A stretch of DNA of 64,000 bases from Christiangramia salexigens (GTDB lineage Bacteria > Bacteroidota > Bacteroidia > Flavobacteriales > Flavobacteriaceae), in contig NZ_CP018153.1 in NCBI RefSeq assembly GCF_001889005.1, forward strand, positions 1,398,501-1,462,500. The letters are read 5' to 3'. Shown here one piece after another: positions 36,791 to 45,974 of this stretch. The position numbers and the translations under genes are program-made. Positions within the stretch are counted from its first letter, which is position 1. Each line of letters starts with the position of its first letter. The notes beneath the pieces are model-generated. The model searched no databases. It was not told the DNA's origin and was given only the letters and a program-made list of their open reading frames with translations.

Positions 36791-37842
36791 AAATCCTTAC
36801 AAAACTTCAAATAAAAAGGCATTATACTCTCTGCCGCGTAAAAATTTTGAATCCTTCTTTTTAAACCTATGGAATCATTCTCTCTTTTATTATCATTTTT
36901 TAAATAAAAGGAAATTGCCTGAGCTAATTCCACAGGACTCTTTGAAGGAACTAAAATTCCTTCCGTTCCTAAAACCTCACGACACTCTCCAACATCTGTA
37001 CAGACCACCGCTAAGCCTGCATCAGCATACTCCAACAAGGCTACGGGCAAGCCTTCTGATACTGAAGAAAGCACACCAATATCCGATTTAAATAACCATG
37101 GTGAAATGTTCTCCTTCTCACCATACCAAAAAACAAAAGGTGTTTTATCAAAAATTTCAATTAGTTTATTCGAATACTCATCCCCATATTCTTTACCAAA
37201 TAAATGTAATGCAACACTATGGTGTTTTGATAATAATTCGAATGCTTCAATCAAATTGGGATGATCTTTCTGAGGCCTCAAATTAGCAATACAAATAAGA
37301 TTCCAATTTGCTGCGCCTTCTAATTTTAAGTTAGTTAAAGTTTTATTAGTTATTTCAATAAAATTATTCAGAAAAATAATATTGTCACACCATAAATTCT
37401 TTTTTGCCCAACACTTTAAATTATTATTAACTGATATAATTCCATTAAATCTAATAGATAATAATTTTAATAGTAATATTCTTCTGTTTTCAAGAAAATC
37501 ACTGTTTCCGTAATGGTCATGCCAAATAAGTTTTATATCAGCATTTTTTAGTTTATACAATACAGCAAAAAACCAAGAAGTTCCATGAGCATGAATAATC
37601 TCTATATTATTCCTTTTAATATAAAAGTCTAATTTCCTTAAAGCCTGCCAATCAAAAATTGTTTCTTTTTCAAGATAATAGTAATCGACCTCTGGGTTTA
37701 GAAGACTTTTAAAGGCTCCTTCTTCCCGCGTAGTGATTAAAAAAGACTTATGCCCATAACCAACTAAAGCATTAGCATAATTAACAGCCATTCTTTCTGC
37801 TCCTCCCGGATTGAGCGAATCTATCAGCTGCATTATTCTCAT
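36784..37842 (-). CDS. Glycosyltransferase family 4
   Basis: 352 residues beginning MRIMQLIDSLNPGGAERMAVNYA, a classical N-terminal motif of GT4 enzymes (GGAER). Central CIANLRPQKDHPNLIEAF and donor-site VLSSVSEGLPVALLEYADAGLAVVCTDVG (in part) with E-x-LPV. Overlaps its neighbours by 7 and 4 bases. Transferred sugar unknown. Confidence 0.9.
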   Translation of the reverse strand: MRIMQLIDSLNPGGAERMAVNYANALVGYGHKSFLITTREEGAFKSLLNPEVDYYYLEKETIFDWQALRKLDFYIKRNNIEIIHAHGTSWFFAVLYKLKNADIKLIWHDHYGNSDFLENRRILLLKLLSIRFNGIISVNNNLKCWAKKNLWCDNIIFLNNFIEITNKTLTNLKLEGAANWNLICIANLRPQKDHPNLIEAFELLSKHHSVALHLFGKEYGDEYSNKLIEIFDKTPFVFWYGEKENISPWLFKSDIGVLSSVSEGLPVALLEYADAGLAVVCTDVGECREVLGTEGILVPSKSPVELAQAISFYLKNDNKRENDSIGLKRRIQNFYAAESIMPFYLKFCKDLC

Positions 37843-38948
37843 AATAATTTAATAATTTCAGATCTAAATTTTTCTAAGGTGTAATTTTGAGACCATTTCT
37901 GTGCCTTTAAGGAGACGGAATGAAGTTTTTCACTATTAGAAAGAACATTACTTATCCCTTGAACCGCAGATTGAATTTCTGGTTTTATTAATATTCCCCT
38001 ATCCCCATTGCCTAACATCCATGGAACACATGATACTGGAGAAGCGATGGGTATACATCCAAAAAACATAGCTTCTGCCAAGGCTTTTGGCCAACCTTCA
38101 CTTTTAGAGGCAAGCAAGGAAAAGTGTGAATTTTTGTAAGCATGCATAATAACTTCTGAACCCTGATTTCCATGCAATATAACATTCCCACCTAATTGAT
38201 TATTTTCTATATATGTGGAAAGATATTCATGCATAGAACCAGAACCATAAATATCTAAAGACACATCATATCCCTTATCCAGCAATTCTTGAATTATCTT
38301 AACCGCAAGTAATGGCCTTTTCCCTTCTGAGAGTGTGCCAATAAAAACAAATCGATATGGTGCGGAGAATTCTTTGTTATATACTTTCTTTTGTGTAACC
38401 GAATAACTGGATGTGAAGAACGGAACTACATTTTTACTCAGGTCGTTCCAATTTCCATATACCAGAACCTTAGCTTTTCGGGTTAGTACTTCATTTTTCA
38501 GTATCCACTTCTGAAACCGGTAGCTTAATGGCTGATTGCTATTAGGATCCCAATTCCCCGCATATTTTATAGACTTAGTTTTCTTAGGAAAAAATACCTG
38601 CATAAGACATGCTAGTAATCCAATATTTCCGGGACACCTTATATGTATATGATCCGTCTTATACATTGCCCTAAATATTCCAAACAATATTCGTGGAATT
38701 CTAATTGCTGAAATAATTAAATTTTTGAAAGTAGTGAAGTTGAGGGATTTGATAGGCTGAAAACAGATATCATTTCTATCATAAGCCTTATCAATCCTAT
38801 CTATTTTGTCCTTTACTGGTGACACAATAAGAACCTCCCCCGCATATTCAAACCAGATATCCATTTCACGCACAAAAGGTGAGTAAGCACAAAGAAAACT
38901 CTCCTTTTCAAAATGTTCCGCATGAGTGAAAACAGAAAAATGCATCAT
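37839..38948 (-). CDS. Glycosyltransferase family 4-like protein
   Basis: 369 residues, GT-B fold. C-terminal domain: YRFVFIGTLSEGKRPLLAVKII, LDIYGSGSMHEYL, and SLLASKSEGWPKALAEAMFFGCIPIAS. The N-terminal half is less like GT4 and contains HIRCPGNIGLLACL. Start and stop overlap neighbours by 4 bases. Sugar unknown. Confidence 0.85.
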   Translation of the reverse strand: MMHFSVFTHAEHFEKESFLCAYSPFVREMDIWFEYAGEVLIVSPVKDKIDRIDKAYDRNDICFQPIKSLNFTTFKNLIISAIRIPRILFGIFRAMYKTDHIHIRCPGNIGLLACLMQVFFPKKTKSIKYAGNWDPNSNQPLSYRFQKWILKNEVLTRKAKVLVYGNWNDLSKNVVPFFTSSYSVTQKKVYNKEFSAPYRFVFIGTLSEGKRPLLAVKIIQELLDKGYDVSLDIYGSGSMHEYLSTYIENNQLGGNVILHGNQGSEVIMHAYKNSHFSLLASKSEGWPKALAEAMFFGCIPIASPVSCVPWMLGNGDRGILIKPEIQSAVQGISNVLSNSEKLHSVSLKAQKWSQNYTLEKFRSEIIKLL

Positions 38949-39748
38949 CTAGCTTTAGTTTGCATTAGCATAGTTAAGTGCATGCATTTAAACATTTCAG
39001 CATCTTTATACTTGGATAATTCCCAGTCTTTCAAATGCCATTTCAAACCTATTTTTTCTTTTTTATCGTATCCTATAGGTAAAAGATTAATCATAAAAAG
39101 CCATTTGGTCCTTCCTAAAACTGCCCGACGATCCAATATTTCAAACTCCCTAGAATACCTATAGTAGACTTTTTTCGAAAACGGCCACTCCCATTCCCGA
39201 TCAGTTTGGAAAGGCCTGTAAAAAGTTCTTAACAATTTTATTGGCAAACTCGTAGTTAAAGGATCATAGCTTATAATTTTGCCTTCAGGTCTTAATTTTT
39301 GTTTTAGTTTTCCAATTATTTCCCCAGTATTCTTAAAATGATGAAGCACACCGTAAGCATATATTAAATCAAAATCCATTTCTTCAAATTCGGAGGAAAG
39401 AAAATCAACAGAATATACCTCTGCACTAGGTATCCCCCTTAAACGTTTACCTAAAATTTTAATAGCTTTTTCACTAAGGTCTACGCCCACATATTTTTTG
39501 GAATTTTTTGCCATATAGAATGACAGTGAATTTCCTTCATAACACCCGAGGTCTAAAACTTTTTTTTTACTTAAGTCCCCCAACCAGTTTAAATGTAATT
39601 CATAGATCTCTTTTTCCAGTCCAATATTTTTTCTAAAAGCATTTAAAGTTTTATTTCTGAAATAAAACCAAATTTTGGTTACGAGGTTTTTTTCCTTATT
39701 ATCATAGAAAGCCTTTTGCTTACTTATCATATCCTTAATTTCTCCCAT
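38945..39748 (-). CDS. SAM-dependent methyltransferase of the glycan locus
   Basis: 267 residues if started at ATG 39748 (MGEIKDMISKQ); a TTG at 39763 or an ATG at 39730 are other choices. Motif I KVLDLGCYEGNSLSFYM, motif II YVGVDLSEKAIKIL, and the segment DLIYAYGVLHHFKNTGEII place it among class I methyltransferases. Context suggests O- or N-methylation of a sugar; not proven. 21 bases past the preceding propeller gene, 4-base overlap with the next. Confidence 0.82.
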   Translation of the reverse strand: MGEIKDMISKQKAFYDNKEKNLVTKIWFYFRNKTLNAFRKNIGLEKEIYELHLNWLGDLSKKKVLDLGCYEGNSLSFYMAKNSKKYVGVDLSEKAIKILGKRLRGIPSAEVYSVDFLSSEFEEMDFDLIYAYGVLHHFKNTGEIIGKLKQKLRPEGKIISYDPLTTSLPIKLLRTFYRPFQTDREWEWPFSKKVYYRYSREFEILDRRAVLGRTKWLFMINLLPIGYDKKEKIGLKWHLKDWELSKYKDAEMFKCMHLTMLMQTKAR

Positions 39749-39769
39749 ACAAATAGCTTTCAATCAATA

Positions 39770-40756
39770 TTATTTGAATACAAAATTATAAAGGTCATAC
39801 AGGTTATATTTAACGGACGCTTTCCAGTTAATTTTTTTTTCATCGGATTTGATTTCATCACCATCGTAGATAATATAGTATTCCCCATTAATCAAATTTA
39901 CATTTAGATGATGCATTCCTCTATTAAACCAATTAATAGAATCAAATTTATATAACTGTCTCGAAATAACTTTTTCGAATTTTTTTTCTTTTAATTGATA
40001 TAACGAAACCCCTGTGCCATAGCCTTCCCTATTATTTTGAAAAGGTATATACCAATCTCCCCTGACCGAAAAGAAATTACCCCCTGGTCTTATTTCATCT
40101 CCTTTTTTTACTTTGAATGAAGTATCATTTATCCATTTCCCTAAAAGTGAATCAGATTTAAAGATACGCTGATTCCATTTATCATCAATTCCGGTTATAA
40201 GATGCAAAGAATCACTCAAAAGAATTGCCGGATCTTTTAATTTAATGTTATTTATTAAAGTATCCGAAATCTTCCATTCCATGGGAAAGTTAATAGCTTT
40301 GTACAATATAACCTGATTAATTGAAGCGGTTTCAGGTAAAATATAATAGTCGTGTTTAAATTTAAAGATTTGCGGAAAAGATAAATGAAATAACTCATTA
40401 ATCACATTACCTTTGAATCTATAAGAACGACCATCTGTAGATTCAAATAGACCGATTTTCGCCGGCCCCTCTTCCTCCTGATGTTCAAAAAAGATATAAT
40501 ATTTTCCGTTTTCATAGAACATAAAAGGATCAGCCAAGAATCTAGTTTTGGAGTTTGTTACCCTGTTTAGCGAGTCATGACTTATTATATTTATTTTAGA
40601 AGGTAATATTTTTTGAAGTGGATTATTAATTTTTCTAAATCCAATAGACCAACCATTACTTTCTTCAGTAATAAATGGGTATCTGTAATTGAATATTACT
40701 AAAATAATTAAAAGGATCCCAATTGATATCAGTATAAGCTTAATCCACCTTTTCAT
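39770..40756 (-). CDS. Membrane-anchored GINT1-type beta-propeller protein
   Basis: 328 residues. One N-terminal hydrophobic helix (about 5-24, LILISIGILLIILVIF) anchors a domain with repeated beta units: TRFLADPFMFYENGKYYIFFEH (in part), GLFESTDGRSYRFKG, HLSFPQIFKFKHDYYILPE, YKAINFPMEWKI, KDPAILLSDSLHLI. This pattern matches the N-terminal domain of plant glucosamine inositolphosphorylceramide transferase 1, a five-bladed, GH43-like propeller found also in bacterial glycan loci. Here it occurs without a transferase domain. Function unknown; sugar-binding or transfer is inferred. Confidence 0.68.
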   Translation of the reverse strand: MKRWIKLILISIGILLIILVIFNYRYPFITEESNGWSIGFRKINNPLQKILPSKINIISHDSLNRVTNSKTRFLADPFMFYENGKYYIFFEHQEEEGPAKIGLFESTDGRSYRFKGNVINELFHLSFPQIFKFKHDYYILPETASINQVILYKAINFPMEWKISDTLINNIKLKDPAILLSDSLHLITGIDDKWNQRIFKSDSLLGKWINDTSFKVKKGDEIRPGGNFFSVRGDWYIPFQNNREGYGTGVSLYQLKEKKFEKVISRQLYKFDSINWFNRGMHHLNVNLINGEYYIIYDGDEIKSDEKKINWKASVKYNLYDLYNFVFK

Positions 40757-41770
40757 TTATATTTTTCCGGGTTTATTAAAAATTAAACTTAACCAGCCCA
40801 TAGTCCTCCCTATGGCATCCTTCAATGCTACATTTTTCTCATTGGTATTATAAATATTTCCTATTCTTACCAAAATTAACAAGAAGGTGATTGCGTTCCA
40901 TTTTAATATACACCTTAAATTTGGATTAGGATTCTTTATCTTCCATACATAATAACCATTACGTACTACCATTTTGCCGTATTTATAAAAATCTGGCCTG
41001 CCCGATTCCTCATGTAAATGTTCAACCCTGGCTCTTGTATTTACATACATTTTACCTAACCTGGATGCCCGCAGGCAAAAGTCCATATCTTCATATAGGC
41101 CATAGCCTTCAAAATATTTTGAAAATTTTATTTTATCAAATAATTTTCTGCGGTAAGATGAGACTCCTCCCATAAAATATTCAACTTCATATGTTTTACC
41201 GGATGGTGGTAAAAATCCAGTGGAAAAACCATGTGAAAATTCCGGCATAAATCCCGGTGGTTCATGCGATAATAAGCCTAATTTTTTTCTTAGAACATTC
41301 CTATGACCTAATTTTCGAGTAAAATTATCGAAAGCATATTTATCAAAGGCAGGTTTATACTCAGCTGATATTTTTTTCCATTCGGTTTCATCCTTTATCC
41401 ACCCCCCAACTGCCATAGCATCTGGAAACTTATAATAGGTCGAAATTAAGTTTTCAAAGTAATTGGTTTCAAGCACAATATCATCATCTAGAAAACAAAT
41501 TATATCCGTATGTCCACTTTTTTTTATTCCATAATTACGCTGTCGTGTTAAACCTCTATTATCCTCATCCACCCGAAAATATTCAAGCCCTTCAAAACTT
41601 AATTTTGAAACCATATTTTCAGTAGCTAGATTCTCAGAGCCATCCACAATAATTATCTCATCTGGATACAAATTTTGGCTACTTACAGAATCCAGAAGTC
41701 GCTTTAAAGAATCTGCTCTCTGGTAAGTACAAATAATGAGGCTAAAAGTAAGTTTCTTTTTCTTGTTCAT
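40757..41770 (-). CDS. Glycosyltransferase family 2
   Basis: 337 residues, GT-A fold. Nucleotide-binding start SLIICTYQRADSLKRLLDSV, DxD-type FLDDDIVLE, and the acceptor-side region YEDMDFCLRASRLG. Inverting family with broad substrates. It abuts the propeller gene without a gap and overlaps the next upstream gene by one base. A C-terminal hydrophobic stretch (ITFLLILVRIGNI) may associate with the membrane. Confidence 0.9.
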   Translation of the reverse strand: MNKKKKLTFSLIICTYQRADSLKRLLDSVSSQNLYPDEIIIVDGSENLATENMVSKLSFEGLEYFRVDEDNRGLTRQRNYGIKKSGHTDIICFLDDDIVLETNYFENLISTYYKFPDAMAVGGWIKDETEWKKISAEYKPAFDKYAFDNFTRKLGHRNVLRKKLGLLSHEPPGFMPEFSHGFSTGFLPPSGKTYEVEYFMGGVSSYRRKLFDKIKFSKYFEGYGLYEDMDFCLRASRLGKMYVNTRARVEHLHEESGRPDFYKYGKMVVRNGYYVWKIKNPNPNLRCILKWNAITFLLILVRIGNIYNTNEKNVALKDAIGRTMGWLSLIFNKPGKI

Positions 41771-43308
41771 CAGGCAATATTCCTTTTGGCGATATCAGAA
41801 CAAAATTTTTCGCTTAATTTCCATCTCCTATTCATAATAGTTAAATATCGGACCGGGTTTTTAATATCCTGTTTTCTATAAAATTTTAAAAAAAGTGACA
41901 CTTTATATCCCCGCCGCATTTCCTTAGTAAAGTATTTTTTAACCAAAAACATCATGGTTGGAGAAGGTTTTGGTTCCAACTTTTTTTCCTTTCTCATAGT
42001 GATCTCTGCAGATCTAAAACCACCTCTTTCAGCTTTAAGATGAGTGAATTTTAGATCGGGATGATAAATTATATCGCAACCTAAATTCCTTAGCTGCATA
42101 CCAAAGTCCAGATCTTCACCAAAACCTAACTCAAGATGTTCTGAATATCTGCATTGTAAGGCATAATCAGCATTAACTATAGAAGTTCCGGAGCCAAAAG
42201 CACCCCACTGTTTCAGCTTCTTGAACACTAACTTTTCACCAGGCTGGGAACTGTTAAGATTAATAGCAGTCACTTTTAACTTATGTATTTCTTCCATTGA
42301 GGACTGTAACAGGTTTGAAGGTAATCTGATATCATCATCGGCAAAAAAGATCCAATTAGATTTCACCTCTGCCAAAGCCAGATTTCTGGCATTACATGCT
42401 CCCATTTCATGTATAAACTGATGTCTTATTTCAAACGGCCAATCTTTATCAACTAGATCCAAATGAGAGTCTGATTCTACATCCGGATCCTGTTCAATTA
42501 TGATCACCTGTGCCGGTAACTTAGACTGTTTTTTTAAATCTTCCAAAACCTGCATCAAATGATCTGGTCTACCAAGTGTAGGTATGATCACATCAATAGT
42601 ATTCCCATTATATAAATTCCCGGTTATGCATTCAGGTTCGGGAAGTTGTACTTCCTGCTTAAAAAAAGATGGTTTAAGCCAACTCCTAATAAAAGCTGAA
42701 ATGGGACAACATTTTTCATATTTAATAAAGCAGAATAATAACACCCATAACCATTCTTTCTTATAATGTTGAGCTACAAAATTAAACATAGCGCTAATAC
42801 TCGCATTATAATGAAGATCCACAGCCTGAGTCCTATTTATTAAATTCGGATCAGAATAGCAGAACAGGGAATTTTGCTGGCCGAGTTTGGCTATTGAATT
42901 TAAGAGATATTCAAAATCTTCAAATTCTCCGAGCAATTCTTTAAAAGGTAGAATCATCTTTGAAAATATGCCGCCAACATCAGTACTCATTAACCAGGTT
43001 GGATACTTCACCGAATAATTAGGACTGATAAAAGGTAATTGGTCCACATAGCCAATTGATTTTGATAAGTAACGACTCCTAACTGTAAAGGAAGCCATTA
43101 TATTATTGTGAGAGAAAATAGAAATCAATTCTTCATGATTAATATCGCTATAAAATTCTTCATCACACCAGATAATAAGTTCATTTGGATATGATTCAGC
43201 AACTTCCCAAAATGCTCCAATTATAGACGCATTTCTAATATGAAGTACCTCACTATTCTTGATAGCTTTGCAAAATTCTAAAGCATTTCTGTGAAGAAAA
43301 AATATCAT
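41770..43308 (-). CDS. Two-part glycosyltransferase: unknown N-terminal half plus GT2 domain
   Basis: 512 residues. The C-terminal part (about 238-480) is GT-A family 2: TIDVIIPTLGRPDHLMQVLEDL, NWIFFADDDIRLP and LGFGEDLDFGMQLRNLG. The first 235 residues show no family I recognise; they contain MIFFLHRNALEFCKAI, NELIIWCDEEFYSDIN and a cysteine-bearing hydrophobic piece FCFIKYEKCCPISAF. They may form a second catalytic or acceptor-recognition domain. Overlaps its downstream neighbour by one base. Confidence 0.82.
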   Translation of the reverse strand: MIFFLHRNALEFCKAIKNSEVLHIRNASIIGAFWEVAESYPNELIIWCDEEFYSDINHEELISIFSHNNIMASFTVRSRYLSKSIGYVDQLPFISPNYSVKYPTWLMSTDVGGIFSKMILPFKELLGEFEDFEYLLNSIAKLGQQNSLFCYSDPNLINRTQAVDLHYNASISAMFNFVAQHYKKEWLWVLLFCFIKYEKCCPISAFIRSWLKPSFFKQEVQLPEPECITGNLYNGNTIDVIIPTLGRPDHLMQVLEDLKKQSKLPAQVIIIEQDPDVESDSHLDLVDKDWPFEIRHQFIHEMGACNARNLALAEVKSNWIFFADDDIRLPSNLLQSSMEEIHKLKVTAINLNSSQPGEKLVFKKLKQWGAFGSGTSIVNADYALQCRYSEHLELGFGEDLDFGMQLRNLGCDIIYHPDLKFTHLKAERGGFRSAEITMRKEKKLEPKPSPTMMFLVKKYFTKEMRRGYKVSLFLKFYRKQDIKNPVRYLTIMNRRWKLSEKFCSDIAKRNIA

Positions 43309-43396
43309 GGAGAGGCTTTCGTTAAATGTAATATTTTTTATGGTAGTTTAAGAAAGTCATTCTTGTTCTCTCATAATCCTGAGAGAATACTTGTTT

Positions 43397-44542
43397 TTAT
43401 GCAAGTGACTTTATTGTTTGCTTATAATAGCTGATATTTTTTCCTGCAATAAGTGAAGAAGAAAAGGCTTGTATCACCCTTTTTCTAGCCTCCTTCCCCA
43501 TATTTATGGCTAAGTTTCTATCATTCAATAAGGATATTATTCTATCAGCATATAATATATGGTTCATCGGATCCACTGTAAATCCGGTTATTCCATCAAT
43601 CATCACTTCATTCGCCCAGCCTATATTTGAAGTGACTAATGGTTTTTCCATTGCCATTGCTTCCAACCATGTCATAGGTAAGGCCTCAGCAAAACTAGGG
43701 AGTACTACAACAGATGCTTCACTTAATTCGTTCTGAATAACAGAATAATCCACACTTCCTAAATAATGAATATTTGATAGTGCTTTTGTATGAAGCAAAC
43801 TTTTGAAAATTTCCAAAGTTGATCTATGCTCAAATATATCTTTCACATCCTTTCCAACAAGAACTAGTTCAGCAAGTGGTTCCTTTTTTATTACTTCATT
43901 AAAGATATGGGCAAGCTCAAGCACTCCTTTTTTTCTTATCAAAGTTCCAAAATATAATATTCTAGAGGCCTCCGGTGGTCTTGCCGAGGGAGTAAAATCA
44001 TCAATTGAAATACTATTTGGAATAACAGAATACTCCTTATCTAAACCAAAAATTTCCATTGTTTTACGGCCGGTAAAATCACTTACTGAAATTATCCTAT
44101 CGGCACTTTTCAGTGCCAATTTTTCAAAGAATTGATTTTTAAATTTTTGCTTTCTCCCATCTAAAGAACAGAAATACCCATCACTTCCGTTCATCCGGAT
44201 GATTAATGGACATTTTAATTTCATAAAAGCCGTAATACCAGTCCAATCCGGCGCTTCTATAAGATCTATTTTATATCTTGAAACAAAAGAATTGACCCTG
44301 GTTTCAAGGTGTTTTCTATAAAAATACCATCCCCCAACTTTATACTTACGCTGCTTGATGATATAAAACTCGATACCATTTTCTTCAAACTCTTTGTCTA
44401 ATTCCTGACCATACAAAATAATACTCACCTCAATTCCTTGACTTATTAAGGCTTCGGCCATATTCTTGATGCTGGTTCCCAAACCTCCAGTAGAATTACA
44501 GATACTAATGGGGTACTCCGGTGTTAAAAAAGCTATATGCAT
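43397..44542 (-). CDS. Glycosyltransferase family 4
   Basis: 381 residues: N-terminal MHIAFLTPEYPISICNSTGGLGTSI (in part) with the glycine-rich GGLG loop of GT4/GT5 enzymes, a middle NSISIDDFTPSA, the donor domain start ILYFGTLIRKKGVLELA, and VVLPSFAEALPMTWLEAMAMEKPLV with the E-x7-E-type site. 1 base separates it from the gene upstream, and 88 bases from the next downstream. Sugar unknown. Confidence 0.9.
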   Translation of the reverse strand: MHIAFLTPEYPISICNSTGGLGTSIKNMAEALISQGIEVSIILYGQELDKEFEENGIEFYIIKQRKYKVGGWYFYRKHLETRVNSFVSRYKIDLIEAPDWTGITAFMKLKCPLIIRMNGSDGYFCSLDGRKQKFKNQFFEKLALKSADRIISVSDFTGRKTMEIFGLDKEYSVIPNSISIDDFTPSARPPEASRILYFGTLIRKKGVLELAHIFNEVIKKEPLAELVLVGKDVKDIFEHRSTLEIFKSLLHTKALSNIHYLGSVDYSVIQNELSEASVVVLPSFAEALPMTWLEAMAMEKPLVTSNIGWANEVMIDGITGFTVDPMNHILYADRIISLLNDRNLAINMGKEARKRVIQAFSSSLIAGKNISYYKQTIKSLA

Positions 44543-44543
44543 A

Positions 44544-45929
44544 TTATAATATACAGTCTAATTGATGAACAATCTGCTTTGATGGATTTTCCGGATAACT
44601 GATATTAATTTTATCAAACCATTCTTTAGCATTTGAGACAACCCTATCTGGATCTTTCAATGCTTTCTCAATAATTATTGGGATATCAGTTTTTTTATTT
44701 ATCCAGAAAACAGAATTTTGATCTGGCATCGAGGCAAAATGTGAATATGAATAAACTTCCCTGATATCTTTTTTTAATGATTTAACAGGTGGCAGGTAAT
44801 TAAGATAAGCACATGGTTTTCCTTTGGCTGCATAGTCAAAGACCATAGAGGATCCCACATTTACTACCATAAAACTATGCTCAATAATGTTCGTTTGCAA
44901 TTCTGGATCATCAATTGTTGGTAAAAATTGATTCCAGTAATTGCCCATCTTGTTCCATGCAGGATCTATAGCCACAATAATATCTTTATAATCCTGTAAA
45001 ATTTCATTGTAACGATCTGAAAAATCTACCGGGCATTTTCGGAATATAATTCCGAAATTATAGCCTTTTTGATTTAAATTTTCAACTTCCTCTGCTACAT
45101 CCCGTAGGAAATATTCATCGTGAGGAGAAGTGGTAACATCATCACCAGAAAAACATAAATATTTCTTTTCTTTATTCAATCCATATTTATGGAAAAATTT
45201 ATCCCGAGATTGTATAACTGATTTTCTCGTATGTATTTCGAACTGTGGCGTCCCTGTTATTTTAATTTTCTCCGGTTTAATATATGGATAGTAAGCTATC
45301 ATTTCCTCTTTCATATATTTACTCCAAACAAAATAATAATCAGAATCTACGATCATTGTAGCCTTGGGTAAATTGTCCCAGGAAAAAACAAAACAAGAAG
45401 TGGTAATATCGAGGTCCTGAGCAGCTGTAATAGGAGCTACTGCATTTACCGGTCTTTGATTTGTACAGAAGATAGCATCAGGATTTTCCTGTTCAATTAT
45501 TTTTTTACAGTTGGTATAATATTCTGTTCTTCTTTCAGAATTTCTCATCTTCTTCCTCAATTGCGCCAAACCTTTTTCGGAGTTATATATTCTAATCAGG
45601 ATACTAATAATGAAGTTCTTTAACCTGTTTTTTAGTCCCTTATTCGAAGCCGAGAATTTATATTTTTCATAAACAGGATTTTTAAATTTACTTTTAAAAA
45701 GATCTAACTCTATAAGAATCTTGGCTCGTTTTAAAATATCTGTCCACGCTGACGGCTGAGGAAGAATTTTTATTTCGGCAAGGCCCATCCCATCCAGATC
45801 AAAATGAGTCATGTTTAAAAAAACCGGATCCCAGCCTGAATTTCTTGCTTCCTCGGGAAATTGAGTGTAAACAAAATTACGCAGTCCAACTCCATCTGGT
45901 ATGATCACTAAAAGTTTCTTTGATCTCAA
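44544..45929 (-). CDS. Uncharacterised GT-B-like protein of the glycan locus
   Basis: 461 residues from a TTG start at 45929 (no nearer ATG). I do not place it in a named family. It has two alpha/beta halves: LLVIIPDGVGLRNFVYTQFP at the start, FCTNQRPVNAVAPITAAQDL and FVFSWDNLPKATMIVDSDYY in the middle, and YLCFSGDDVTTSPHDEYFL with VNVGSSMVFDYAAKGKPCAYLNY (in part) at the end. The last resembles the donor site of GT-B enzymes and of CDP-glycerol glycerophosphotransferases (SSMVFDYAAKGKP). A glycosyl- or polyol-phosphate transferase is likely. Confidence 0.6.
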   Translation of the reverse strand: MRSKKLLVIIPDGVGLRNFVYTQFPEEARNSGWDPVFLNMTHFDLDGMGLAEIKILPQPSAWTDILKRAKILIELDLFKSKFKNPVYEKYKFSASNKGLKNRLKNFIISILIRIYNSEKGLAQLRKKMRNSERRTEYYTNCKKIIEQENPDAIFCTNQRPVNAVAPITAAQDLDITTSCFVFSWDNLPKATMIVDSDYYFVWSKYMKEEMIAYYPYIKPEKIKITGTPQFEIHTRKSVIQSRDKFFHKYGLNKEKKYLCFSGDDVTTSPHDEYFLRDVAEEVENLNQKGYNFGIIFRKCPVDFSDRYNEILQDYKDIIVAIDPAWNKMGNYWNQFLPTIDDPELQTNIIEHSFMVVNVGSSMVFDYAAKGKPCAYLNYLPPVKSLKKDIREVYSYSHFASMPDQNSVFWINKKTDIPIIIEKALKDPDRVVSNAKEWFDKINISYPENPSKQIVHQLDCIL

Positions 45930-45974
45930 TTTAGTATTGGTTTAAAGGCTTTTCAAATATAGAAAACTAACGAG

